Shown: positions 63,812-64,000 of the stretch, in pieces
Numbering within the stretch: position 1 is the stretch's first letter
How the letters are laid out: every line of letters begins with the position of its first letter
From: Vibrio sp.
GTDB lineage: Bacteria > Pseudomonadota > Gammaproteobacteria > Enterobacterales > Vibrionaceae
Direction of reading: 5' to 3'
NCBI GenBank assembly: GCA_028131545.1
Contig: JAOICL010000008.1
Location: forward strand, 1 to 64,000
Length of the DNA: 64,000 bases
The notes under the pieces: generated by a model
What the model saw: only the letters and a program-made list of their open reading frames with translations
What the model was told of the DNA's origin: nothing
Database searches by the model: none
Program-made: the position numbers and the translations under genes

Positions 63812-64000
63812 ATGAACAATCTTAAAGTACGTCTTGAAAACTGTTACGGTATTTCTTCGTTTGATGAAACTTTTGATTTGTCGAATGATAATGGAAGAAA
63901 AGCTATGGCTTACTCAATTTATGCACCAAATGGACTAATGAAAACATCGTTTTCTAGAACTTTTGATGCATTAGCTAAAGGTGAGCAACCAAAGGAAGAA
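63812..64000 (+). CDS. P-loop ATPase N-terminus, variant Walker A (cut by window end)
   Basis: Sixty-three codons are visible from ATG at 63812. The first strand LKVRLENCYGISSFDETFDL and then YSIYAPNGLMKTSFSRTFDAL resemble the N-terminus of large AAA (SMC/RecF-like) ATPases. The P-loop reads GLMKTS where GxGKTS is usual, so the glycine before Lys is replaced by Met. Proteins of this make-up often occur in defence loci, but the rest lies outside the window. The call is by motif only. Confidence 0.6.
   Translation, partial: MNNLKVRLENCYGISSFDETFDLSNDNGRKAMAYSIYAPNGLMKTSFSRTFDALAKGEQPKEE

Overview
The window looks like a piece of a Vibrionaceae genome, most like Aliivibrio, Photobacterium or Vibrio. 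It is AT-rich. The gene families pointing that way are a CpdP-type periplasmic cyclic-nucleotide phosphodiesterase, a DUF3012 lipoprotein, an M66 (TagA/StcE-like) metalloprotease, a secreted GH19 chitinase with CBM5/12 modules, and a second flagellar gene set with a MotY-like protein. The assignment comes from gene content only. I saw no rRNA, tRNA or CRISPR array.

Region 1 (1-4.3 kb) is rearranged. A complete IS3-family element (736-1989) separates the 3' part of an SNF2 helicase gene (minus strand) from the 3' part of a D-2-hydroxyacid dehydrogenase gene (plus strand). No target-site duplication is visible, so the IS probably marks a deletion or recombination junction. A GNAT gene, a HigA antitoxin remnant and an EEP-family nuclease/phosphatase follow.

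Region 2 (4.3-21.4 kb) holds small, mostly single-gene metabolic and accessory units. They include several GNAT acetyltransferases, a RidA-like/DJ-1-like pair, a DUF2268 protease, a PaiB-like flavoprotein, CpdP, a NIPSNAP protein, truncated hemoglobin, an NlpC/P60 lipoprotein, a Tat-exported sulfite-oxidase-like molybdoenzyme with its diheme cytochrome c, a tautomerase-fold protein, a RibD-like deaminase, a P-loop kinase, an MFS gene with a frameshift, a flavin reductase-like protein, a YkgJ-type protein and a YqfB-like ASCH protein.

Region 3 (21.6-40.1 kb) contains the modular chitinase; a TPP riboswitch controlling thiC-thiO-thiS-thiG-thiDE (no thiF or thiH); a DUF3012 lipoprotein; a TrmK-like methyltransferase; a BCCT transporter; an orphan small protein paralogous to one at 4.5 kb; a DUF3299 protein; an M66 protease ending in two chitin-binding modules; a YdcF-like protein; and a Nudix hydrolase.

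Region 4 (40.4-63.5 kb) is a plus-strand flagellar cluster of 25 genes: flgBCDEFGHIJKL, motY-like, fliEFGH, flgA, a lytic transglycosylase, fliJ, a short fliM, fliN, fliPQR, flhBA. It encodes rod, hook, rings, switch and export gate. It has no fliI, fliO, fliK, fliD, fliS, flagellin, motAB or regulator, so parts must be supplied from elsewhere. FlgJ has only the rod-cap domain, and the separate transglycosylase probably supplies wall cutting. Two perfect hairpins insulate the operon at its 5' side and a terminator closes it at 63.53 kb.

A cross-cutting feature is the many short tandem arrays (units of 8 to 22 bp), concentrated between 32 and 56 kb and often at gene junctions in the flagellar cluster. 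Arrays within reading frames have units divisible by three, while intergenic ones often do not. The window ends inside a gene for a P-loop ATPase (63812 onward) with a variant Walker A, possibly a defence-type gene.
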